A stretch of DNA of 6,736 bases from Candidatus Woesearchaeota archaeon (GCA_030751555.1 JASMFX010000038.1:1-6736), one strand, 5' to 3'. Positions 1-6,164 are shown, counted from the first letter of the stretch. Made by a program: numbers and translations. Notes: generated by a model from the letters alone, not told the origin.

Positions 1-272
1 AGACCATAACTAGATATTTTGAGGTGGAAGATGATGAATATGATGATGATTTGTCAGAAGATCTTGATGCTTGGTTAGTTATTAATTTTGTTGATGATAG
101 AGAAGATAAAGAAGCAGAAATTAATGTTAATGGTCATGTTACAATCCTCGATCAGCGGGAGAGAGAGTATCGAAGGAAAATAAACAGTTGGATTGAGAGA
201 GAGAATAATTATGTTGGCATAACTCCACTTTCCACATTGTATATTGTTGATATACAAGTGGATCTTGTGTGA
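1..272 (+). CDS. C-terminal part of an unidentified acidic, probably beta-rich protein (5' partial)
   Basis: The frame is open from the left edge (first full codon at 3) to a TGA at 270-272, giving about 90 visible residues. A GTG at 24 could serve as a start, but open frame upstream and no ribosome binding site before it make a truncated longer gene more likely. The visible part opens with a very acidic stretch (EDDEYDDDLSEDLD) and continues with alternating hydrophobic segments: AWLVINFV, then a charged turn, then EINVNGHVTIL, a charged helix-like stretch, and a C-terminal strand pair ending in LYIVDIQVDLV. This looks like the end of a beta-sandwich domain. There is no membrane segment or cysteine here. 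It ends 29 nt before the polytopic membrane protein on the same strand, so it may belong to the same operon. I do not recognise the family and assign no function. Confidence 0.6.
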   Translation, partial: TITRYFEVEDDEYDDDLSEDLDAWLVINFVDDREDKEAEINVNGHVTILDQREREYRRKINSWIERENNYVGITPLSTLYIVDIQVDLV

Positions 273-291
273 TTTAGGTTTTCTCCGAGAA

Positions 292-297
292 GAGGTG
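292..297 (+). promoter_or_regulatory. Ribosome binding site of the membrane protein gene
   Basis: GAGGTG lies four bases before the ATG at 302 and matches the archaeal Shine-Dalgarno consensus. It supports this start for the 574-residue protein and suggests its translation from a leadered, probably polycistronic, message. Confidence 0.6.
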
Positions 298-301
298 TTG
301 A

Positions 302-2026
302 ATGGTTTGGAGGCATATCAAAGGAGCTGCAGGATGGGGTTTGCGCGGTACGAAGAGAGTTGTTGGCGGTGGTATGCAGGGTGCTGGAAAAACTGTTCAA
401 TTCGTTAAAGCTGCTCCAGGAAAGGTAGCAGGAGCAATTGATTCTACTAAGGAAAAATATGATCATTTGTTTCATTATGATTGGTATTTTTTAGTAGCCA
501 TGATTTTTCACTTCTCTGTTGATGGCTTATCAAGTTTTCAGGCAGGTGCAGCTTATAGGTTTACTTTCTACTTTTTTATGGCCATTATAGGCTGGATTAT
601 GGTTTTTGAGCCGCACAGATCAGTGCATAGTTTTTTTAGATCTACGATATTGGCGGCCACAGCTTTCTTTCTGCCCTATATCCTCAATATAAGCTATTTG
701 GCTAATTCACTAGGACCGAGAAATATTGATATTATTCTAGCGATCATGCCGGTTTACCTTATATTTTTCTTTTTTATAGAACCTGATTTGCTTTCTGATA
801 GGATGACCTTGATTCGAGAGATTTATATCTGGATCTTTATCATTGTGGCTGTTAGCTGGATGTATCAAGTTGGCAGTTCTCAGGTTGCTTTTGGGATTCC
901 AGAATTTCTACCTGGAATAGGAGGACCCGCTTATGCAGATATATTTGGTGTATGGGGAGACATTTTTAAGACTGTCTACGACACCGGGGGTGATATGCTT
1001 GGATGGGCTTGGAAATGGGTGTGGACGCCTGTCAAGAGCTTTAAAGCGATGTTTAACCAGACGCTCAATCCCCAATACTATGCTGGCACTACAGATACCA
1101 AGGCAAAGGAGAAGCTTGGTGTAAGGCTGGAAAAGTTGCAGGCAACAGATAGAACATTCTTTGAGGGAGAACCTATTGGGATTTATGCATCATTGGTTGC
1201 GAATACGCTTGACAAGCCTATTGAGGCTACTATCTCTTGTAAAGCTAAATCTGGCGAGGAAGAAGAAGAGGGAGATTATGATATTGTTGTTGATCCGAAT
1301 GATATCTATCCCCAAGTGGAATATGTGTTTGAGGACTATAGTCAAGAGGAGATTGACTGCACTTTTCCAATGGGAGCCTTTAACAAAGGGAATCACAAGG
1401 TTAGTATGTTTGTAGACTTTGATTTTGAGACACAGGCATATCTTAAAACCTATTTTGTTGATAGAGAACGTTCAAGGGCATTGGCACGGGATGGAAAGAA
1501 TATTTTAGATGTTTTTAGAATTACTGAGAAAAATCCAAAGGCCATTTTTTCAGATGGCCCACTAAGCGTTGGTATTAGTATTGGAAGGGAACCTCCTATG
1601 CAACTTGATCTCGCCAATACAGACAGGAATAGGCTTACGCTTGGTATCACCTTACGAAACAGATGGGAAGGTGTAATTCAGCAGTTGGATAAGCTGGCAA
1701 TTATGATGCCTAATGCTCTGACAATAAGCTCAAGAAGGTGTGGAAGTATTGAATTCCAAGAAGGAAGTTGTGCAGATATGAAGTTATCCTGTGATTCAAA
1801 TGCTTATCGAGTATATGTATTAGGTTCTGAAGAATCATACGATTGGTTTGCAAATATCAAGGATTATAAAACTCTTAGGTGTCCTGTTGATATTAATGCA
1901 GGAGGATTATTAGTTGGAGCTACTCCTTTAATCACTGAGTTTTTTAGGATTAATGCTGAGTATCACTATACTCTCCAAAAAACAACAAATGTAGTAGTAA
2001 GAGCTGGGGCCAATGAAGCATCGTAA
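302..2026 (+). CDS. Polytopic membrane protein with a two-domain beta-sandwich-like ectodomain, function unknown
   Basis: This 574-residue protein has three parts. Residues 1-58 are glycine-rich and basic, with an amphipathic pattern. Residues 61-190 hold about five hydrophobic helices (near 61-79, 86-103, 114-133, 141-159, 171-190), with basic residues in the 104-113 loop, so the positive-inside rule puts the N-terminus in the cytoplasm and the C-terminal part outside. Residues 211-258 are rich in tryptophan and aromatic residues and may lie along the membrane surface. The ectodomain (about 270-570) resembles, by eye, the two domains of the three lipoproteins downstream: GVRLEKLQATDRTFFEGEP matches their GLVMRFL..PP..F.. 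segment, VDFDFET matches ACYDYET, and the end (LRCPVDI, TPLITEF, AEYHYTLQK) matches their last strands. Cysteines are at 313, 353, 480, 490, 497 and 527. Five glutamates in a row sit at 319-323. The gene overlaps the next one by 14 nt. I recognise no named family; a membrane-anchored partner of the lipoproteins is inference. Confidence 0.85.
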   Translation: MVWRHIKGAAGWGLRGTKRVVGGGMQGAGKTVQFVKAAPGKVAGAIDSTKEKYDHLFHYDWYFLVAMIFHFSVDGLSSFQAGAAYRFTFYFFMAIIGWIMVFEPHRSVHSFFRSTILAATAFFLPYILNISYLANSLGPRNIDIILAIMPVYLIFFFFIEPDLLSDRMTLIREIYIWIFIIVAVSWMYQVGSSQVAFGIPEFLPGIGGPAYADIFGVWGDIFKTVYDTGGDMLGWAWKWVWTPVKSFKAMFNQTLNPQYYAGTTDTKAKEKLGVRLEKLQATDRTFFEGEPIGIYASLVANTLDKPIEATISCKAKSGEEEEEGDYDIVVDPNDIYPQVEYVFEDYSQEEIDCTFPMGAFNKGNHKVSMFVDFDFETQAYLKTYFVDRERSRALARDGKNILDVFRITEKNPKAIFSDGPLSVGISIGREPPMQLDLANTDRNRLTLGITLRNRWEGVIQQLDKLAIMMPNALTISSRRCGSIEFQEGSCADMKLSCDSNAYRVYVLGSEESYDWFANIKDYKTLRCPVDINAGGLLVGATPLITEFFRINAEYHYTLQKTTNVVVRAGANEAS

Positions 2027-2969
2027 TGTTTTAGTATTATTGATTCTCATAGGGATTCTTCTAGGGTGTGATAGCCCTCTCTCTGGGGGTTATGTAGGTA
2101 ATGTTGATTTGTATAAGGGAACAAATGGGGTTGTGTTGGGGCTTATAGAAGAATTTCCTCCTAAAGTTGTATTTGAGGGGGCTGACTTAGTCATGGCCTT
2201 GGAACTTGAGAATAAAGGGGCATTTGATGTGGATAATGGAGTTCTAGCCTTAAGCCTGGAACAAGATTACATGAGACTAAATGCTTGGAATCATGATAAT
2301 AAAAAGAAATCCTCTGCTAATAAGAATATTGCAAGTTTTACAATAAGGGGAAAGAGCTTTGGAAGTCCTGTTGGAGAGACTAAGGTGATTACTGCGAATC
2401 TTGATTCCTTGATACTTGAGAGACAGACAGAAACTCATACATCAAATATGGTTGTTACTGCTTGTTATCCCTATACTACCCACTTTGAAGAAAATATCTG
2501 CATTGATACTAATATTTTTTCACCTAGCCCTGTTGAGAAGAACTGTAAGATTAGTGATTCCTCATTTAGTGGCCAGGGAGCTCCTGTTGCAGTGGTTAAG
2601 CGCAAGTCAAAAATGATTCCAAGACCTGATGGTAAAAGTGTAGATCCGAGTTTTACCCTTACCTTAAAGAATGTGGGAAAAGGAGAGATTATTCATGAAC
2701 AGGCTTATTCACAAGCTTGTTCCTCAGGTCCATTAACTAAAAAGGATTTTAATCGAATTATTGTGGAAGCAGAGTTAGCTGGAAGAACGTTGCGATGCAG
2801 ACCTGAAGAATTTCAATTAACCTCTCAGAGGGATTCTATTACCTGTGACTTTCCTGCAGGAATTAGCACTACTCTTGGAAGTTATATCACCCCTCTTGTC
2901 GTGACTTTACGTTACGGTTATACTGAAAGCATATCCAAACAGATTGAGATAAGAAGATTAGGGCCATAA
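2013..2969 (+). CDS. Cysteine-rich lipoprotein, paralog 1 of 3
   Basis: This 318-residue protein starts with KHR, a hydrophobic stretch and a lipobox (LLGC, cysteine 19), so it is probably exported and anchored by a lipid at Cys19. A short Gly/Ser linker follows. Domain 1 (about 33-170) begins with YKGTNGVVLGLIEEFPP and contains ELENKGAFDV, the kind of 'ENxG' strand-turn seen in CARDB-like adhesion/scaffold domains. Domain 2 (about 188-318) begins GAPVAVVKRK, contains LTLKNVGKGE and ends with LRYGYTESISKQIEIRR. Six further cysteines (151, 163, 178, 236, 262, 278) match those of the next two proteins. The ATG lies within the end of the upstream membrane protein gene (14-nt overlap, different frame) with only a weak GGGG before it, so translation is probably coupled. 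No catalytic motif is visible; a structural or ligand-binding surface role is inference. Confidence 0.85.
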   Translation: MKHRNVLVLLILIGILLGCDSPLSGGYVGNVDLYKGTNGVVLGLIEEFPPKVVFEGADLVMALELENKGAFDVDNGVLALSLEQDYMRLNAWNHDNKKKSSANKNIASFTIRGKSFGSPVGETKVITANLDSLILERQTETHTSNMVVTACYPYTTHFEENICIDTNIFSPSPVEKNCKISDSSFSGQGAPVAVVKRKSKMIPRPDGKSVDPSFTLTLKNVGKGEIIHEQAYSQACSSGPLTKKDFNRIIVEAELAGRTLRCRPEEFQLTSQRDSITCDFPAGISTTLGSYITPLVVTLRYGYTESISKQIEIRRLGP

Positions 2970-2971
2970 GA

Positions 2972-2979
2972 TTTATATA
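2972..2979 (+). promoter_or_regulatory. TATA-box-like element upstream of lipoprotein 2
   Basis: TTTATATA matches the archaeal TATA box exactly and sits in the 33-nt gap between two lipoprotein genes. Its centre is about 26 nt before the ATG at 3003, so it would start a message at or next to the start codon (leaderless). That message would leave out the good Shine-Dalgarno site between them, so the gene may be read from both an operon message and an internal one, or the box may be inactive. Confidence 0.4.
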
Positions 2980-2988
2980 TGTTGATTA

Positions 2989-2993
2989 GAGGA
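2989..2993 (+). promoter_or_regulatory. Ribosome binding site of lipoprotein 2
   Basis: GAGGA, within AGAGGAT, lies nine bases before the ATG at 3003, which is good Shine-Dalgarno spacing. It supports this start and translation from a longer message that begins upstream. Confidence 0.6.
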
Positions 2994-3002
2994 TAGTATA
3001 CA

Positions 3003-3989
3003 ATGAAAAAAAAATTGGTTTTTTTGCTCATTTTGGTAATTATTTTAAGTTCTTGTAGTGGTTTTGGTGGAAAAGGTGGTAGAAGAAGTGGCACTGCGAA
3101 TGAAAATTTTCGAACTGGAACTGACGGTTTGGTGATGCGTTTTTTGGATAATGCACCCCCACCAAAGCAGTATGATGAAGAGCCATTGAATGCTTTGATT
3201 GAATTGCACAATGATGGAGCTACAAATATCCAAGATGGTGGAGGAACCTTATATTTATCAGGTTTTGATCCCTCTCTTATCACTGGAGTTGAGACAACTG
3301 GTACAAGGATAGGAGACTTAGAAGGAAGAGATTTTGATTTTCCCGATGGAGGATTTGATGTTATTAATTTTCAAGCTAATGTAAGAGATCTTAGGCAGAG
3401 GAATATAGAGAGATACGAACCTACTTTGTTGGTTACAGCATGTTATGATTATGAGACTATTGCAAACCCAGAGGTTTGTATTGATGGGGACCCTTATAGT
3501 ATAAATTTTCAGCAAAAGGTTTGTTCTTCATCCGAGGTAAATAATTTTGGAGGAGATCAAGGCGCTCCTGTTGCTGTTACAAAGGTTTCAGTGGAGGCAG
3601 CACCTAGAAAATCACGATTTGACATTACTGTAGAAAATGTGGGAGAGGGACTTGCATTTCAGCCAGGAGGTACTTTTTTGGATAAATGTAGTCCTTATCA
3701 TGATGATGGATTAGATCATAATGATATTAATCTAGTGCTTGTAGAAGAGGTAAAACTTGGTAATGTGGATATTAAAACTAGTTGTAAGCCTTTAGAGCAA
3801 GGAAATTTGCTTAGGATTAAGTCTGATCAGTCTGGTGCAAGTGGGGCTGCTATTAGAGGATCAGGCATTATGCGGTGTGAATTATCAGGCATAACTCAAC
3901 CTGCTTTTACAAGTCCATTGCGGATAAAGTTGGCTTATGGTTATAGGGATTCTATCCAAAAGGACATACAGATCATACAGATACCTTAA
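3003..3989 (+). CDS. Cysteine-rich lipoprotein, paralog 2 of 3
   Basis: This 328-residue protein has a KKK N-terminus, a hydrophobic stretch and a lipobox (LSSC, cysteine 18), followed by a Gly/Arg-rich linker (about 19-34), so it is predicted to be a lipid-anchored surface protein. Domain 1 (about 36-166) opens with FRTGTDGLVMRFLDNAPPP and contains IELHNDGATNI. Domain 2 (about 187-328) opens with GAPVAVTKVSV, contains ITVENVGEG and closes with LAYGYRDSIQKDIQI. Cysteines at 147, 159, 174, 229, 261 and 292 correspond one by one to those of its neighbours, with the first three spaced 12 and 15 residues apart as in both paralogs. In the extracytoplasmic space these could form three disulfides. 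A good ribosome binding site precedes the ATG. The two domains resemble CARDB-type beta-sandwiches by motif only. Function unknown; it probably acts with the adjacent paralogs and the membrane protein. Confidence 0.87.
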   Translation: MKKKLVFLLILVIILSSCSGFGGKGGRRSGTANENFRTGTDGLVMRFLDNAPPPKQYDEEPLNALIELHNDGATNIQDGGGTLYLSGFDPSLITGVETTGTRIGDLEGRDFDFPDGGFDVINFQANVRDLRQRNIERYEPTLLVTACYDYETIANPEVCIDGDPYSINFQQKVCSSSEVNNFGGDQGAPVAVTKVSVEAAPRKSRFDITVENVGEGLAFQPGGTFLDKCSPYHDDGLDHNDINLVLVEEVKLGNVDIKTSCKPLEQGNLLRIKSDQSGASGAAIRGSGIMRCELSGITQPAFTSPLRIKLAYGYRDSIQKDIQIIQIP

Positions 3990-4013
3990 TTCTGGAAAGA
4001 TATTATAGAAATC

Positions 4014-4021
4014 TTTATATA
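4014..4021 (+). promoter_or_regulatory. TATA-box-like element upstream of lipoprotein 3
   Basis: TTTATATA, the same octamer as in the preceding intergenic gap and again followed by TG, lies 46 nt before the ATG at 4068. A start site about 26 nt downstream of its centre would fall near 4044, leaving a leader of roughly 24 nt that contains the GGAGG ribosome binding site. This geometry fits a real internal promoter better than the preceding copy does. Confidence 0.5.
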
Positions 4022-4053
4022 TGAGAGTTACAGAATATGGAATATACTACTAT

Positions 4054-4058
4054 GGAGG
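4054..4058 (+). promoter_or_regulatory. Strong ribosome binding site of lipoprotein 3
   Basis: A full GGAGG core lies nine bases before the ATG at 4068, the best Shine-Dalgarno match in the window. It fixes this start and suggests efficient translation of the third lipoprotein. Confidence 0.7.
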
Positions 4059-4067
4059 CTTAAAAAA

Positions 4068-5048
4068 ATGAGGAGATCTTGGATTATACTAGCGGTTACA
4101 TTATTATTTCTTGTAGGATGTGGAAGTGGAACATCATCAACAAGTACTGGACCAGAGAAAACCCCCTTTCATGGAGGAGAGACTGGTTTATCAATGAGAT
4201 TTTTGGAAGGAAGTCCTCCTGATGAGGTATTTGACAATCAAAAGTTTCCTTTTGGCATAGTAGTTCAGTTAGAGAATCTAGGTGAGGATGAAATTGAGGC
4301 TGGAGATGGAGAAATCGTCATCATTGGTATTAATCCTATTGATTTTGGAGTTACTCAAGCTGATTTGGAAGAACCTATTCCTGTTATGAGGGCAACAAAG
4401 AAGAATTTTGATGGTACTATTGTTGATGGGGATAAGAATAATGTGGAGTTTGGTGGACTAAATTATCAAATCGATTTACCAGGTAATATTTTACAGCCAA
4501 GGATAAGGGCTGATGCGTGTTATAACTATAAAACAAGAACTGCTACTCTTATCTGTTTGAAACCAGATTTGTTAGCACAGACAGAGATAAAAGAGGTTTG
4601 TGAGATAGCAGAGGAGAAGGATCCACAGAACAGTGGAGGACCTATCCAGATCACTGAGTTACGACAGACAGCTATTAGCTCTGATAAGATACAGGTAGCG
4701 TTTGTTGTAGAGCATGTAGGACCACCAAATGATAGGTTCTATAAGCTAGGAACTGACTGTGATGATAGAGTAACTAACATTGACAAGGAAAAGGTTAAGG
4801 TTACTGTTACCTCAGATGTGAATGGTGCTATACCTTCATGTACTGGATTACAGGATGCAAATGCTAACCAGAACAGTGGATTTGTCACTTTGTTTGACAG
4901 AGTGCCTCGAACAGTTATCTGTGAGATAGTGATGCAGTCTGTAACAAACACCTTTGAAGAAGTCTTTGAGGTAGATCTAGAGTATCGGTACCAGCAGTTT
5001 ATTGAGAAATCAATACTCATTAAGGATGTTGGCGGACCTGATGTATAA
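4068..5048 (+). CDS. Cysteine-rich lipoprotein, paralog 3 of 3
   Basis: This 326-residue protein starts with RR, a hydrophobic stretch and a lipobox (LVGC, cysteine 18). A Ser/Thr/Gly linker (about 19-32) of the kind that tethers a surface domain follows. Domain 1 (about 33-170) opens with FHGGETGLSMRFLEGSPP and contains VQLENLGEDEIEAGDG. Domain 2 (about 190-322) opens with GPIQITELRQT, contains FVVEHVGPPNDRF and ends with LEYRYQQFIEKSILI. Cysteines at 151, 163, 178, 231, 258 and 285 match the other two paralogs, with the 12- and 15-residue spacings preserved exactly. It is the most diverged of the three in the motif between the first two cysteines (LICLK in place of VCID). It is the last gene of the cluster, has its own probable promoter and ribosome binding site, and ends at a T-rich tract. 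Function unknown. Confidence 0.87.
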   Translation: MRRSWIILAVTLLFLVGCGSGTSSTSTGPEKTPFHGGETGLSMRFLEGSPPDEVFDNQKFPFGIVVQLENLGEDEIEAGDGEIVIIGINPIDFGVTQADLEEPIPVMRATKKNFDGTIVDGDKNNVEFGGLNYQIDLPGNILQPRIRADACYNYKTRTATLICLKPDLLAQTEIKEVCEIAEEKDPQNSGGPIQITELRQTAISSDKIQVAFVVEHVGPPNDRFYKLGTDCDDRVTNIDKEKVKVTVTSDVNGAIPSCTGLQDANANQNSGFVTLFDRVPRTVICEIVMQSVTNTFEEVFEVDLEYRYQQFIEKSILIKDVGGPDV

Positions 5049-5054
5049 AAAGAC

Positions 5055-5082
5055 TTTTTGATTTTATTATTTTTTTCTTCTT
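5055..5082 (+). terminator. T-rich terminator of the envelope cluster
   Basis: Between the convergent genes, the plus strand carries runs of T (five, four, then seven) within 28 bases, starting seven bases after the lipoprotein 3 stop. Archaeal RNA polymerase terminates on such oligo-T tracts without needing a hairpin. For the minus-strand clamp-loader gene, only a five-T run (complement of 5048-5052) is present, so its end is less clear. Confidence 0.55.
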
Positions 5083-5087
5083 AAATT

Positions 5088-6071
5088 TTATGTTGTGAGT
5101 GTGAATTGGGATAGTAATGCTTCTAACTGAATAAATTCATCACTTCCTTCAACCATTCTAAACTCTATTTCTCCGCATTTATCAACTAGTTCAATCTTTC
5201 TTTTGTCAGGAATCTCGAGATTCCAGATTTCACTTTGGATTTGTCGGATGATATCCAGGCCAGATAAGCCATAGGCAAGTTTTGTCTTGAGAAGGGTGTC
5301 TCTTGCCACTGTAAATTGATTCTTAACAGCTAACTGTAGAATTTCCTTAATTTCATCAGGCCTAGCTATGGATGCCATTGAGAAGATACTCTCCTCTTTA
5401 ATGTCTTTGCCAAGTGCGGCGCAGCTTTGGAGAATATTCTCTGCTTTTCTGCAATCTCCACTGGATACTGTGTATAATGCTTCGATTGCTTTTGGATCAA
5501 CTGTTAATTGTTCTTCTTTTGCGATTTTTTCAATTATATACTTGACATTAGTATTATCCAATTGTCTGAATCTGAAAACTGCGCAACGGCTTTGGATTGG
5601 ATCAATGATTTTGCTTGAGTAGTTACAACTTAGGATAAATCTACAGGTTTGAGTATAGTTTTCCATTGTCCTCCTTAGGGCTTGTTGAGCTTCTTTGGTT
5701 AGAGCGTCAGATTCATCGAGATAGATGATCTTGTAGGGTACGTTGCCGATTGCCTTGGTTCTTGCAAAGTCTTTGACCTTGTTACGAACAATGTCGATTC
5801 CTCTCTCATCACTGGCATTTAATTCTAGTAGGTTTTCTCTCCAGTCCTCTCCAAATAGCTTTTTAGCTACAACTAGTGCTAAAGAGGTTTTTCCTGTGCC
5901 CGCTGGTCCTGCAAAGAGCAGATGAGGCATGTTTTGTTGATCTACAAAGGCCTTAATTTTATCTACGATCTGATCTTGGCCCTTAATATCAGAAAAATCT
6001 TTGGGACGATACTTTTCTGTCCACATTCTATGAGGGCTTTCAGGATTTTTAGTCTTTTCAGATGATTCCAT
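5088..6071 (-). CDS. rfcS: Replication factor C small subunit (clamp loader AAA+ ATPase)
   Basis: This 327-residue protein is the archaeal RFC small subunit, which with the large subunit uses ATP to open and load the PCNA sliding clamp onto primed DNA. The family-typical opening WTEKYRPKDFSDIKGQ is at 17-32. The Walker A motif GPAGTGKT is at 55-62. Walker B is IIYLDESD at 115-122, with serine where archaeal RFC usually has alanine (DEAD). Sensor 1 lies around FILSCN (145-150), the arginine-finger motif SRC is at 161-163, and sensor 2 is GDCRKAENILQ at 205-215. A helical collar domain follows (about 235-327). Length is normal and there is no intein. The ATG at 6071 adds 15 charged residues before the conserved part; Met16 (codon at 6024-6026) would give a start closer to many homologs. 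No Shine-Dalgarno site precedes 6071, which suits a leaderless message. The gene converges on the envelope cluster and lies 93 nt downstream of the PRC-barrel gene. Confidence 0.97.
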   Translation of the reverse strand: MESSEKTKNPESPHRMWTEKYRPKDFSDIKGQDQIVDKIKAFVDQQNMPHLLFAGPAGTGKTSLALVVAKKLFGEDWRENLLELNASDERGIDIVRNKVKDFARTKAIGNVPYKIIYLDESDALTKEAQQALRRTMENYTQTCRFILSCNYSSKIIDPIQSRCAVFRFRQLDNTNVKYIIEKIAKEEQLTVDPKAIEALYTVSSGDCRKAENILQSCAALGKDIKEESIFSMASIARPDEIKEILQLAVKNQFTVARDTLLKTKLAYGLSGLDIIRQIQSEIWNLEIPDKRKIELVDKCGEIEFRMVEGSDEFIQLEALLSQFTLTT

Positions 6072-6093
6072 AGATAGAGGGAATGAAGGGTTG

Positions 6094-6099
6094 TTTAAA
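6094..6099 (-). promoter_or_regulatory. Possible TATA box of rfcS
   Basis: On the minus strand the sequence reads TTATTTAAACAA, with TTTAAA centred about 26 nt before the rfcS ATG at 6071. This would place the transcription start at the start codon, in keeping with the missing ribosome binding site. The region is AT-rich, and another candidate (AATATAAACC, complement of 6112-6121) lies a little further upstream. Confidence 0.35.
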
Positions 6100-6116
6100 T
6101 AATTAACTAAGGGTTT

Positions 6117-6158
6117 ATATTAGGAATGTGATATTAGGAATATAAAATCAAGAATATA
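6117..6158. repeat. Three degenerate 14-bp tandem repeats
   Basis: Three consecutive 14-base units can be read on the plus strand: ATATTAGGAATGTG, ATATTAGGAATATA and AAATCAAGAATATA. Units 1 and 2 share their first 11 bases exactly. Units 2 and 3 share GAATATA, and the match runs on into the following AAA. The array fills the gap between the PRC-barrel stop and the rfcS promoter region. It may be a regulatory site array or chance repetition in AT-rich DNA. Confidence 0.5.
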
Positions 6159-6164
6159 AAAGAG

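Noticed and set aside
24..272. GTG at 24 as the true start of the first gene
   Set aside because: The frame stays open to the window edge and no ribosome binding site precedes it; the GAGGTGG there overlaps the codon itself. A 5'-truncated longer gene is more likely.
371..394. Walker A-like pattern GMQGAGKT (residues 24-31) in the membrane protein
   Set aside because: It fits GxxxxGKT, but there is no preceding hydrophobic strand, no Walker B and no room for a nucleotide-binding fold before the membrane helices. It lies within a glycine-rich basic tail where such a match arises easily.
302..2026. Transporter or channel assignment for the five-helix protein
   Set aside because: The helices carry no motif of a known transporter family that I can recognise, and the ectodomain points to a structural or binding role, so naming it would be a guess.
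2918..3283. Minus-strand open frame of 121 residues across the lipoprotein 1/2 junction
   Set aside because: It is antisense to well-supported coding sequence, has low-complexity composition and no recognisable domain.
4739..5020. Minus-strand open frame of 93 residues within lipoprotein 3
   Set aside because: It lies wholly antisense to a conserved coding region, is rich in Ser/Thr as expected for a shadow frame, and shows no start signals.
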